Shown here one piece after another: positions 45,078 through 55,856 of a stretch of DNA of 64,000 nucleotides. The notes beneath the pieces were generated by a model, which saw only the letters and a program-made list of their open reading frames with translations, had not been told where the DNA came from and did not search any database. The position numbers and the translations under genes are program-made. Source of the DNA: Haematobia irritans (Eukaryota > Arthropoda > Insecta > Diptera > Muscidae); NCBI RefSeq assembly GCF_050003625.1, contig NC_134398.1, forward strand, positions 71,539,635 to 71,603,634, written 5' to 3'. Each line of letters starts with the position of its first letter. The stretch's first letter is position 1.

Positions 45078-46075
45078 CACGCAGAGAAGAAGCATGGTTG
45101 TCACGATCATATTCGGAGCGCAAAATAATATGATAGGAGCTATTCTTGCAGCGACCATGTAACATTTTCACCTCAGTGAACATGGTTCTAAGAAAAATAA
45201 AATTGTCCTCATCTAAAATGTTATTATATTGATAAAAATATATTTTTTTTTTGAAGCAAAATACAATGGTCACGATCTAAAATGTTATGGTATTCTCCAA
45301 ATATATTTTTCTCTTAGTAAAAAGTTATGTTATGATCTTTATGAAAAAACTTTTTTCATCGGCGGCCACTTGAGAAAAAAAAAACACAAAATTGACTTTA
45401 TTTGTTTATCAATTCCTTATTCATTTGTATTTATAATGCCGTGCAAGCAAACATTATAAGTAATTATTACATATTAACGTTGTGCCTATCAAATGTACAA
45501 ACGCAGATCATGTAACTGCAAATAAAAATAAATGATACAATATAGAAAATGCAGAACTAAATACAGGTACATTTTTCATTACACTTCCCTTCTTTTATCA
45601 TAAAACCACGTGCCATGTCTGAATAAATAAATTAACACGGTAATTCCGTATTCTCCGTCATTTCTAATCAACAATCAAAACTCGACTGCAAAATGAAAAT
45701 TGGGTGTACATGCTCAAAGTTTTTATAAAATTTTTTTCGCTGCAAAAAAATGTATATGGTTTTTATGGCCATGTAGTGGTTCTAGACATATCTATACGTA
45801 GCCGATAAAAAACCTTTTCCCTGCAAAAAAGTCACAAAAATTGAATGGTCAGGTACATGATTCTCCTGAACATGTAATGGTCTCTAATTCTATCATTTAA
45901 ATGATGTTTGCGGCATTTGAGAAAAATTTAAATGCTTATTGCCAGCATACATTTTTCTCAAATAGAAAATTCTTTTCACAAAGACATAATACATGGTTTT
46001 CGCGACAATTACATGTTCTAGATAAGCATTAAATGGATGCGGCAACCATTTCCAAGCATGTTTTTTCTGTGCGTG
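45078..46075 (+). mobile_element. 1.1-kb TIR element, family A, copy 4
   Basis: Ends CACGCAGAGAAGAAGCATGG and TTTTTTCTGTGCGTG. Several small deletions relative to copy 3. Non-coding. Confidence 0.65.
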
Positions 46076-46680
46076 AAGAATCAATCTTGACATACAGAGT
46101 ATTAGAAAATGATTAATTTTACCAAGAAATAAACTTCGGATGTGGGCTTGCTTGGTACAAATCAACTCTTAATCGTATTGTCTATTATATCACTTTTTGT
46201 TTTGGACATATTTTGTCGAAATGGCATGAAAAAATCGTAAAATATTGAATTTGCAAGCTTAAAAACGAGCAAAATTTTGGCCGGAACACGCCAAAAAAGC
46301 CAATTTACAAAATTTATGCGAATGCGTTTACCAGAACAGGCCTGTTAGAAGTAGTTACAAGGCTTTTTTGAAGCCAATTTGGTGCAATTTCATATATGCT
46401 GTTTATCATCCCTCATTAATGTTCAAGCTGTTTCAAAACTCTCATTTGATCGTTTGCTGCGTTGCGTTAAAGTATTTCGTAAACTCTCTCGGTTTTTATC
46501 TTTGTTTCTTTCTCCATACTCACTGTCAATAACATATCGCAACATTTATATGTTTAATCGAATTTTCTAAATTAATGTATGCTTGATCCACACATTTTAT
46601 ATATATGAAAAATTATGTCCCGAATATAATACCTTCTAAAAATTTAGATCAATACACATATGTTTAAACCGAAATATATA
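46076..46680. other. No gene identified
   Basis: AT-rich DNA without recognisable repeats or frames. Confidence 0.35.
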
Positions 46681-46993
46681 CACGCAAAGAAAAAAAAAAA
46701 ACGTTTGGAAAACGTGTACCGAAAACGTTTTTCTTTTGTTAGAGTTTTTTGAATTGCTTCGAAAATTTTAAACCTTTATCACCAAAAAAATTCGTTTGTT
46801 ACAAAATTTTTATTTTTTCAATAAAAAAAGTTATTTTTGAAACAACAACACAGTCCATTTCGTTTATATCAAACACTGTTCTTTTCTGATTTTAGGTCTT
46901 TAATAAGACACATTTTACAGTTCAAAATTTAATATACTACAATGTAATGTTGAACATTTTTCGGAATCTTCCGAACATATCTAGAATATATGT

Positions 46994-47078
46994 AAAAAAA
47001 AACTTTGGACGAAGCAGGGATCGAACCCACGACCCTTGGCATGCAAGTCGGACGTAGCAACCACTGCCCCACGGTGCC
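46994..47078 (-). ncRNA. tRNA-derived Pol III head with T9 terminator
   Basis: On the minus strand GGCACCGTGGGGCAGTGG (A-box region) is followed by GGGTTCGATCCC (B box, 47017-47028) and then nine T (46994-47002), a Pol III terminator. The head resembles that of the SINE at 40649-40965, but no SINE body or LINE tail follows. A tRNA pseudogene or solo SINE head is most likely; no convincing cloverleaf. Confidence 0.6.
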
Positions 47079-47192
47079 AAACTAAATGTTTGTTTCTGTT
47101 AAATAAACTTTGTTTATTCGGTTCTTGGGCGCCGCAAGCTATGCTATATAAATATAAGTTATATGGATATTTATCTATTGATGACCATAACA

Positions 47193-47264
47193 GGTACATA
47201 GCTCAGTGGTTAGTGTGTTGGCTTACAAAGTGCATGGTCCGCGGTTCGATTCTCCGTCCAGGCG
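47193..47264 (+). ncRNA. tRNA-derived Pol III head, opposite strand
   Basis: TAGCTCAGTGG (A box, 47199-47209) and GGTTCGATTCT (B box, 47243-47253) have normal spacing. The T stem does not pair well, so it is not a functional tRNA. It is probably the start of a different SINE. Confidence 0.6.
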
Positions 47265-47659
47265 AAAGGTAAACAAATTTTAAACATTTATAAAATCGTA
47301 TAATTTCTTCTACATTGTTGGTATTACAGGAAAAGGTGTTAAGAACTAAAAAACCTCGTGGATGTGAGGGAAAACAATGTTTTTTTTTGAGTTTGTCTTT
47401 ATGAAATTGTTTTTACATCCTGGAAAAGAATAAACGTTTGTCTCAAAAAGTATATACTTTTCTTCCAAATACACTTCCTTACAGCGAAAAGCAAATGAGA
47501 AACGAACTTTGTTTGTCTAAAATTTCGTTTGGGAGGAAAGAATTATTTTTTTTGCGTTTAGACAATATGCTTCTTTATTCGTGAATCTGGGATAAACTTA
47601 TAGTTGGCCTTATTTAAAGTAAGTGTTTAGTGGGGAGGGCAAAAGACCTCCCACTTTTT

Positions 47660-48748
47660 ACACCCAGAAAAAAGTGTCTTCGAAATTAAGGAAGAAATAT
47701 TCATCAATTTAGTTTAGCCATTTTATTTCCATTAAGTTATTGTTTTGTGTGAAATAATAAAATTTACTTGTTTCAGTAAAAAAATCCTAAACTGAAAGCA
47801 GTTAGGAATAGTTCAGTAACTAGAATAAGGCATAGAATTTTACTATACTGTTTTCTTCGCTGGGCATAAGAATTTACTACTGAAAAAGAAAATTTTATTC
47901 ACTGATAACAAAGCATTCGTAAAAATAAACAAAACCAGAACTAAAACCAAGTTTCCTCAAATTTAGTAAAATTTCTTATAAAATGATAATTCTGACTTCC
48001 TTTATTATAGAAAGCTTATCATACATACGAATAACAATTGGCATAGAAAAATATTTTAGTTCATTCGTACTAAGAAGTATTCAATCCTTTCAAAACTTAA
48101 GGAAACTACTTGTTAGAATATAGGAACTTTTCCCATATTTTTTTGTCTACCTGTAATCGATAACTGTCATCGATGTAATCGATATGTTTGTGCGTGGGTT
48201 GGTTTCGTTAGGCAGCATCTTATTAAAAATGGACGGTACAGGAAGAAGAAGAAGAAGAAGAAGAAGAAAATACGTTTCACAGTTGATAACATTACATGAA
48301 AATTGAAATAGTGGAATAATAAACTAATATTTCAAGGCCAGTCGATGTTGTTGATTTTAAATAAGTATATTTAATATATTAATAAAATTTGTATTGTATA
48401 GAAGACAAAATTGCTTATACAATTAAATTAATTGTATTTAAAAACGAATGTAAGCAATTCTAATTTTGAAGTAAAAGGTTTACCACAAATATATAAGATT
48501 TGTTCAAATGAATGAAAAAAGTTCAATAATATCATTCCATATATGAATTAAAAATTTTTTCATTCTGCAGTATAGTGGTACATAAATATACGAAAATATT
48601 AAATTATACATGGAATTCATTCTATCTAATTTCTACGAAAATCACATCGTTAAAACAAATAAAAATGTCTTTGACGCTATACGAAGTTCAACTTTCTTCA
48701 CAATGAGTTCATTTTAACTTAAAGAAGGGTTCACTGTTTTCTGGGTGT
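47660..48748. mobile_element. TIR element with ACACCCAGAAAA ends
   Basis: ACACCCAGAAAAAAGTG at the left and CACTGTTTTCTGGGTGT at the right are inverted repeats. It contains a (GAA)n run at 48241-48270 and a cluster of ATCGAT/CGATA words at 48154-48184. The interior is AT-rich. A similar end, ACACCCAGAGAAATGG, is at about 51037. Confidence 0.6.
48241..48270 (+). repeat. (GAA)n microsatellite
   Basis: Nine GAA/AGA units. It lies in a short frame opened by ATG 48230 that would read eight arginines; see findings. Confidence 0.85.
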
Positions 48749-49008
48749 ATTTATTCACGGCCATTTGCATGTAGTTCCGTTAGGCTTCAACTGCCTGTTA
48801 ACAAAAAGTAAAATGGAAATATCTTTTCTCCAAATAACTTTAACTGAAAAATTTTCAGTAGTTGTAGTAGTAGTAGGCATATTGAAAATAAAGGCAAGAT
48901 GACAGATATTTCCATACTACAATTTAAAAAATCGTTAGCTAACGTGACACTAATGGAGCTTCATGATACAGGTTGTTAATTGTATTTTAATCGATGACTA
49001 GAGAGTCT

Positions 49009-49390
49009 ACACTGAAAAAAATAATAAAGATTACGCAACCCAAATTTTAGGATGTCCAATTTTCAAAATATTAAGGATAAATTTCTTTAAAATAAGGAAA
49101 TGAAATAAAGTTTAGAATCTTTGCTTCAAAATTATTTTTTTCATTAAATTTAGGACACACATTTTATAAATTTGCGTCACTCCTCTAAAGTCGCATGTCT
49201 TTGAACTAAGACAAATTTTCCTTAAAGTAAAGAAACATATTTTTAAAGAAATTGTCCTTAAATTAACTGAAATATTGAATTTTTTGATTTAAGATAAAAA
49301 CGCTTCAAATATAGGCTAAGACTTATTTTGAGGATTTAGCATCTTTGGTTTAAAGTTTTTTTGGAATCAAGAAAACACTTGTTACTGTAA
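49009..49390. repeat. ACACTGAAAAAAATAAT-type element, one end
   Basis: The start resembles the element at 461-1117 and the interior has 'ttaaggataaatttctttaa' words. No right end was found. Confidence 0.4.
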
Positions 49391-50011
49391 GGTAGTTGTT
49401 ATAATCTGGATTTTTAAACAGATATTTGTTTGTACGTGAATAGCTTTATTAATATACCGTGAAATGATATCTATATGTCATATATATTCCTTATAAGGAT
49501 CAAGAAAATCAGCCAAAACCATTTACCATTCAACAATACGAGTATACTCTAATCGTGTAAACACCCCTTTCTATTAGTGGAATCATTGCCATCTCCTGAT
49601 TTTGCCAAACTATTTTCAATGTCTGCTCTATACATTAGTTCTACAAAAAAATATTGTTATAAAATTAAAACAAATTACTATTAAATACACGTTGATTGTA
49701 ATGTGAACAGAAAAAAACAATGTAATAATGTTCTAATTTTCTAAAGAATTGAAAATGTAGTAGACAGACGAGAGAAAAGGGATCATACATGTTAGGGACA
49801 TTTTCAAAAATTACAGGCAAAGAATATGCCATGCATGACTATAAAGTCATATGGGGCGGACTAAGCCTGATGAGACAAGAATATCTGTCTCTAAACAACG
49901 CCGAAATTCAAAAATCGAATGTAATATGTAACGGTCAGAGTATTTTAAATTTTTACACATTCATTTCCGGTTTCCATCATACGGCTTTCGAGTAAGGTCG
50001 TTGGCCATCAT
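49391..50011. other. No gene identified
   Basis: Includes a 68-residue plus frame (49789-49995) with no recognisable domain and no supporting context. Confidence 0.3.
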
Positions 50012-50560
50012 TCACTGTATTTCTTTTTTCCATCTGAAACGCGCAAGCCGACTTGACAAGCGAATTTTGGAGACACGAGTGTCAAGATATTCAAAGGATG
50101 GAAGATGCAATGATGCAATGTAGACTGCAGGAAACTCGAGACCGACTGGTATGTCATATATATGGCCACATGAATTTGAACTGTGTGGACTAGAATTTAG
50201 ACCACTTGAACGCAAATACAGTCGAGGTATCAATCGCAATTCGGATGGCTGCGTTGAGGTTGATTGGCGGAGTTTGTGAACCGATTAGATCTTTGGGATT
50301 TCCGTTCCTGAGATGTTGAGTCCCAATAAGTGGACATGCTTCGTTGGCGTACAGATTTCCGAGGGCTAGAGCATCCTTCACGTGTTGAGTGTCTCGTGGC
50401 ATACCTGGTAGCTGAGTCGTTTTGGAAAATCACGCGTGGGTGGGAGACAGCGAGGCAGTTTATGCAATAACGGTATTCGCATACGATTTTAAAGCGTTCG
50501 GCCAGTCCATACCTCAAAAATTTTGGCAATTTTTGGTGGGATGGTCTTGTTTACATAGCC
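50012..50560 (-). pseudogene. Degraded zinc-knuckle-type coding fragment (BEL/Pao Gag-like)
   Basis: On the minus strand PKFLRYGLAERFKIVCEYRY then CINCLAVSHP resembles the 'CP.F..L....R...V....YC.NCL...H' segment of BEL/Pao-type Gag proteins and related fly sequences. Several overlapping frames (50529-50230, 50402-50190, 50239-50012) suggest successive frameshifts in one old coding region. The second half of the zinc-binding motifs is missing or altered. It might instead derive from a domesticated fly gene; the match is short. Confidence 0.35.
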
Positions 50561-50773
50561 ACATGAATATACCCATGCCTTTGGTCTGGTGTGTTGCCGA
50601 TAAGTGTTTGGTTGTTTTGTTGCCATTTCTGAAAGGAGAAACGTATATAGTGCGGATTGTAGCTAATTTGTGTAGGGAATTAATTGGAGAGCTATGGTCG
50701 CACGCATGCGACTAAAGTCGCACAAAAGGGAACAATTTTAATAAATGGGAATTCATCACCGTGCACCTTACGT

Positions 50774-51016
50774 AGGAGCCACCGTTGTGCAATGGCCCTC
50801 CTTGGTCATGTATTCAACCCCAGTTTCGACCAAACAGCAAAATATTTACAGCGGTGGATGCTGAGTGTTTCAAAGTTTCTCTAAGTACTTCACCGCAATG
50901 TGAAAAGCCGTTTGAACTCGGTTATAAAAAGGAGTTCACTTGACATTGAGCTACCCATAGAAGCACTCATTAATAAGAGAGAAATAAATCACGTATAGTA
51001 TCACAATGGACACTTT
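50774..51016 (+). mobile_element. Old copy of the tRNA-derived SINE
   Basis: 'tttacagcggtggatgctga', 'gtttctctaagtacttc', 'tgaactcggttataaaaagg' and 'gtatcacaatggac' align in order with the SINE at 61878-62260. The Pol III boxes are eroded and the CCTAA tail is absent. Confidence 0.7.
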
Positions 51017-51144
51017 ACTCATAGATTATAGAACCTACACCCAGAGAAATGGTTGGTTGCAATGCGATCATTACAATAAGGAGCTAATAACAGTAACCTA
51101 TTTTTTGTTACAAGAACAATGTTTTAATCATTTCTCCCATTATA

Positions 51145-52070
51145 AAGGGTGGTTAAATTGTAAAGGTTGATGTTGAATGTGAATCACACCTAACAGCCAA
51201 GTTTTTTTTCCGAATTTTATTTTACATTTCTCTATTTCAGACTTACTCAATTTGAACCGTGGGGAGATACACAATCCAACAACGTGTTAAATGGTTCCAA
51301 GAAATAGCAACAGTGGATGATCAATTTTCGAAGAAAATCATCTTCAGTGATGAGGCACATTTTCACCTCAATGGATTCGTCAATAAACAGAATTGCCGCA
51401 TTTGGGCGAATGAGAATCCAAGAGTGATTGTCGAAAAACCAATGCATCCACAAAGAGTGACGGTTTGGTGCGGTTTATGGGCTGGCGGCATCATCGGGCC
51501 GTATTTTTTTCCAAAATGAGGCCGGTCAGGCAGTTACTGTGAATGGTGTTCGCTATCGTGAGATGATAACGAACTTTTTATGGCCCGAATTGGAAGATAT
51601 GAATGTGGACGATATGTAGTTCCAGCAGGATAGTGCCACTTGCCACACAGCTAACGAAACAATGGCTCTTATGCGCAACAAATTCAATGGCCGTGTTATC
51701 TCACGTAATGGCGATGTCAATTGGCTGCCAAGATCATGTGATTTGACACCGTTAGACTTTTTTCTTTGAGGTTATTTGAAAGAAAAGGTGTACGTCGATA
51801 AGCCAGCAACAATTCAAGACCTAAAGGATGAGATAATTCGGCACATTAACGGCATAGAACCTCCATTATACCTCAGCGTCATCGAAAATTTGGACCATCG
51901 GATGAAGGTGTTCCACCGAGGTCGCGGTGCCCATTTGGCCGATATTTTGTTCCATATATAATTGAATAATACCAATATATCATAATAAAAAAATTACAAT
52001 AATTTCCTATATATGTTAGTTTGTGTTTTATTCAAAATCAACATCGGCCCTTGAAATTTTAACCACCCAT
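51145..52070 (+). mobile_element. DD41D transposon, diverged subfamily, decayed
   Basis: Left end AAGGGTGGTTAAATT after TA (51143-51144), and right end AATTTTAACCACCCAT before TA (52071-52072). 926 bp, shorter than the 1306-bp intact relative at 12650. Flanked at once by the DD37E element 144 bp away. Confidence 0.8.
51259..51961 (+). pseudogene. DD41D transposase pseudogene
   Basis: The catalytic part is readable: FSDEAHFHLNGFVNKQNCRI and VTVWCGLWAGGIIGPYFF in the first frame, then a one-base shift in a T run near 51505-51511. The next frame shows FQQDSATCHTA and SCDLTPLDFFL with 41 residues between aspartates. Two tryptophan codons have become stops (TAG near 51618, TGA near 51768). The N-terminal DNA-binding half is missing. 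The protein is clearly a relative of, but not a copy of, the one at 12763-13848. Confidence 0.85.
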
Positions 52071-52215
52071 TAATATAGGGTCTATGACTTACCTACGATA
52101 CCTAACCTTTGTTCAGTCGTTGTTTTATTGCATACCATTTCAACCAATAGATCCGTTCTAGTAGCAAATAATTTTTGATAATTATCACAAAGTTTTACTG
52201 GAAGTCGTACGTTTA

Positions 52216-53390
52216 AAGAGTGATACGGTCAAATTTGGTCAAGGGAAAACGCGTGTAAATCGGTGAAATCGTTTATTTAAAAAATCAAATTAAATTTATT
52301 TTTCAAGTCCAATTAGTATAAAATTCAGGAAAAATATTCAGTTAGGCTTTCGCTTTTCCAAATCCGAATTGCCGGGCCTCACGCTTGACACCTGCCATCA
52401 GATTTTGTACAGCCACCTTGTCCACCTTCTTCGCCGCAGAAAGCCAGTTTGCCTTGTATTTCTCAATTGGGCGGAGCTCTGGCGTGTTGGGAGGGTTCTT
52501 GTCCTTGGGAACCACCTGCACGTTGTTGGCGGCGTACCACTCCATGGCCTTTTTACCGTAATGGCAAGATGCCAAATCCGGCCAAAACAGTACGGAACAA
52601 CCGTGTTTCTTCAAGAAAGGCAGCAGACGTTTATTCAACACCCTTTCACGTATATTTCTTGGTTGACAGTCCCGGAAGCTATGAAAATGCTGCTTTTCAA
52701 GCCACAGGTACAGATGGCTTGCCAAACCAGATATTTCTTTGCGAACTTTGACAGTTTTATGTGCTTGAAAATATCTGCTACCTTTCCCCTTCCTTTTGCC
52801 GTATAAAACTCCTGTCCCGGAAGCTGCTTGTAGTCGGCTTTGACGTAGGTTTCGTCGTCCATTACCACGCAGTCAAACTTCGTCAGCATCGTCGTGTACA
52901 GCCTCCGGGATCGCGCTTTGGCCGTCGTATTTTGTTTATCATCGCGATTTGGAGTCACTACCTTCTTGTAAGTCGATAGTCCGGCTCGTTTTTTGGCTCG
53001 ATGCACGGTTGTAGACGATACACCCAGCTTATTTGCGGCATCTCGGAGAGAGAGGTTAGGGTTTCGCTTGAAACTACCGGCAACTCTCTTTGTCGTTCCC
53101 CAAACACTTTAATTACAATTGTAACGGTTGATTTGGCAACTTTTAGCGATTTTGCCAGCTTTGCGTGCGAGTAGCTCGGATTTTCGCGATGCGCGAGCAA
53201 AATTTTGATACGCTGCTCTTCTTGCTTTGACGGCATTTTGACAACTGAAGAGTGAATTCCAAAATCAAAATAGGAGCAACATTCTACACACACACACCTT
53301 CAAAATGAGGGGTGTTCAGGTTTTTTAAATGCAAAATTGAAAGAAATACGTCAAGTTTATATTGACCAAATTTTGACCGTATCACCCTTT
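52216..53390 (-). mobile_element. DD37E Tc1/mariner-group transposon, decayed
   Basis: Terminal repeats of about 28 bp (AGTGATACGGTCAAATTTGG / complement of the right end GGTGATACGGTCAAAATTTG) lie between TA dinucleotides (52214-52215 and 53391-53392). 1175 bp. The transposase on the minus strand is spread over three frames. Confidence 0.88.
52342..53235 (-). pseudogene. DD37E transposase pseudogene (ITmD37E-like)
   Basis: Starts at ATG 53235 (MPSKQEEQRIKILLAH) with a helix-turn-helix segment LAKSLKVAKSTVTIVIK. After a frameshift near 53095 the second frame has VVMDDETYVKADYKQLPGQ with the first catalytic aspartate. After another one-base shift near 52645 the third frame has CSVLFWPDLASCHYGKKAM with the second, and NTPELRPIEKY with the glutamate, 37 residues apart. 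The tail ends GFGKAKA. All three catalytic residues survive, so the breaks are few, but the enzyme is not encoded intact. Confidence 0.87.
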
Positions 53391-53399
53391 ACACCAAAA

Positions 53400-54425
53400 G
53401 GGAGCCAGAGAGATTTCGAATGTGACATTTGAGATATAGAGAAGTTGGAAGTTTTTGCTAGGGATTTTTTGCCAGTAAAAACTTGCAAGAGTTTGTCACA
53501 AACAAATCATATGTGTAATAAATTTCATAGAGTCAATTAGAAGAGTGGTATAAAAAATAAATATATTTATTATTTTAATCGATTTAGAAGCTTTAAATTG
53601 GCTGATGGTAAATGGTACTGGAAGACGTTCACGTACATTTCTGCTAATTTTAGCAAAGAGAAAACTAACCATTTTTACTCTCTTGAAAGTTTATGTTTTA
53701 CTGGATTTTATGTTACAATAAGTTGGGAAAATACCTTTTTATCTTAAAGGAACTGTTCCTTTATTGTTTTTGTGTTGTTTTATAGAACATTTTTTGTAAT
53801 AAAAAGACCTTACAAATGTAAGCGACTTTTTTATCATTATGCGACTTTTTTGTGCGACCTTTTTTTCAATACGCAACTTTTTCGAAATTTCCAACGGTAA
53901 CACTGGAAAAACATCAGTGTCGCAATTTTTAAATGAATAAATTAGTTGAGACTGATAATCGCTCGGATTTTTCTTGGGTCATACAAACTACTGAAAGTTC
54001 CTGTTGAGAGCGCTAAAAACTACTTTATATTGTGTCGCGTAACCTTTTAGGTCAACAGTTTTTTCTCCCTCTGGCGGTTTAGAATACCAGTATGCTTCGA
54101 CAGATCTTTGAACTTGTGTCCATAAATGTTCCACGCAAACTCTAAATACATCAAGTGAATGCAGATCTTTCTCAGTGGGCCTATTTCATTCGGATTGCTC
54201 AAAATGCATAAGGTCATGGAACGCGTTTGTGAATTTAGAAAAGTCTCACTTTTGGAGTAAAAGTCAAAGAAGTTTAGCAAAAATGGGTCGTGAGTGTTGT
54301 ATTGCCGGCTGAATGTCTAAATCGTGCAAAAATTGCCAAAACGTCGAGAAATTTCGAAGACAAAAATTTCCAAAAAGGTCTCCGCAAAATTTCGAAAACT
54401 GTCAGATCTGGCAACTTCACCAATA
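53400..54425. other. No gene identified
   Basis: AT-rich DNA. 'gcgactttttt' words at 53820-53880 are loosely repeated. The 77-residue minus frame at 54047-54280 has no domain. Confidence 0.35.
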
Positions 54426-54431
54426 TTTATG

Positions 54432-54841
54432 CAGAGAGAATAAAAAGACAAGAGGACGAAACTGTGAAGAGAAATTGCGTCAATAGGTGGCAGTCATGAG
54501 TCATGAGCAGTTTTTGTCGGCGCTTCTCTCAAATATCATACATCGGCGTCACCCAGTTCAGTTCTCTGCCGGCTTTACGAAACGTAAGCAAAATAGGATT
54601 TAGAACCTACTTTGTAATAACAAATGTTCTTTTATATAAATCTTTTCATTCTATTAATTTTTTTGGCAGACAATTTGAAATTATAACTGCCGATGCCTTT
54701 ATAAACACTTTATCAAAACAGCGTTTCGACCGCAACGTCGGTAATACCAAAGCTGCAGGCATTGTGCGACATCTATACGGTTGACATTTGTTGTTTTTGT
54801 AGAAGAGAAATTTTCGTCCTCTTGTCTTTTTATTCTCTCTG
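54432..54841. mobile_element. MITE family J, copy 1 (410 bp)
   Basis: Ends CAGAGAGAATAAAAAGACAA and its complement, with about 30 bp of inverted repeat (through GAGGACGAAA). TTTATG precedes it. It contains 'gtaggtggcagtcatgag'-type and 'tttatataaatcttttcatt' blocks. The 93-residue frame inside is also present in copy 2 simply because the copies are identical. Confidence 0.85.
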
Positions 54842-54847
54842 TTTATG

Positions 54848-55257
54848 CAGAGAGAATAAAAAGACAAGAGGACGAAACTGTGAAGAGAAATTGCGTCAAT
54901 AGGTGGCAGTCATGAGTCATGAGCAGTTTTTGTCGGCGCTTCTCTCAAATATCATACATCGGCGTCACCCAGTTCAGTTCTCTGCCGGCTTTACGAAACG
55001 TAAGCAAAATAGGATTTAGAACCTACTTTGTAATAACAAATGTTCTTTTATATAAATCTTTTCATTCTATTAATTTTTTTGGCAGACAATTTGAAATTAT
55101 AACTGCCGATGCCTTTATAAACACTTTATCAAAACAGCGTTTCGACCGCAACGTCGGTAATACCAAAGCTGCAGGCATTGTGCGACATCTATACGGTTGA
55201 CATTTGTTGTTTTTGTAGAAGAGAAATTTTCGTCCTCTTGTCTTTTTATTCTCTCTG
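54848..55257. mobile_element. MITE family J, copy 2, in tandem with copy 1
   Basis: Appears identical to copy 1, offset by 416 bp. Only TTTATG (54842-54847) separates the two; TGTATG follows copy 2. A tandem pair sharing one target-like spacer. Confidence 0.85.
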
Positions 55258-55856
55258 TGTATGTCCAAAGATAATTAAGAAGAAGATGCAGTCTTGTCAT
55301 AGCAAAACTGAAGCACCAGTGGACTCTGCCAACAAAATATCATAAAGTTTGCATCGACGTGTCTCTCAAATGTATGTTACTGCCGTTTGCGTCGGAAAAT
55401 ATAATAACATTTGTGTTTTTCATAAATTTCTGAATAAAAACCCACAAAAGCAATACCAAAACGATTGTAGAACATTAAAATAAAACGTATGTGTATTTTA
55501 AAGCGAATATTCATTATGATTTCATGTGAATATTGCCGTCTTGAATTTATTCCTGGACAGAGCTGCTTTGGAAAAAATTGACAAATAAAACAATTTTTTT
55601 CTCATAGCCCTCTGCAGCTTGACTTTTGTTTTCTCTTTATAAGAGCACAATGCTTAATCTTGTTATACTCAGTTATCTTTGGTATGTCAGAGAGCATTAA
55701 GATAACAAGAGAACGAAACTGTCAAGCGAAAATGCATCAGTAGGTGGCAGTCATGAGGAAATTTATCTAATGTCATGCAGTTTTTTTCGGCGCTTCTCTC
55801 AAATATCATACAGTTTGCGTCGGCGTCACCCAGTTCAGTTCTCTGCAGGCCTTATG

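Larger units (their letters stand above)
46681..47557. mobile_element. TIR-like element containing two tRNA-like heads
   Basis: CACGCAAAGAAAAAAAAAAA at the left and ATTTTTTTTGCGT at the right are loosely inverted, and ACGTTTGG/CCAAACG-type words recur near both ends. Sequence at 46740-46920 resembles the 213-bp repeat at 63035-63460 in inverted orientation. Confidence 0.45.

Noticed and set aside
46994..47264. Functional tRNA genes
   Set aside because: A and B boxes are good, but acceptor and T stems do not pair properly. They look like SINE heads or tRNA pseudogenes.
52369..52979. Plus-strand frames up to 145 residues over the DD37E element
   Set aside because: Antisense to the transposase, whose motifs are clear on the minus strand.
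54503..55200. A 93-residue frame present twice 416 bp apart
   Set aside because: It lies within MITE J copies 1 and 2, which are identical. In copy 3 the corresponding region is broken, so there is no sign of selection on the frame.
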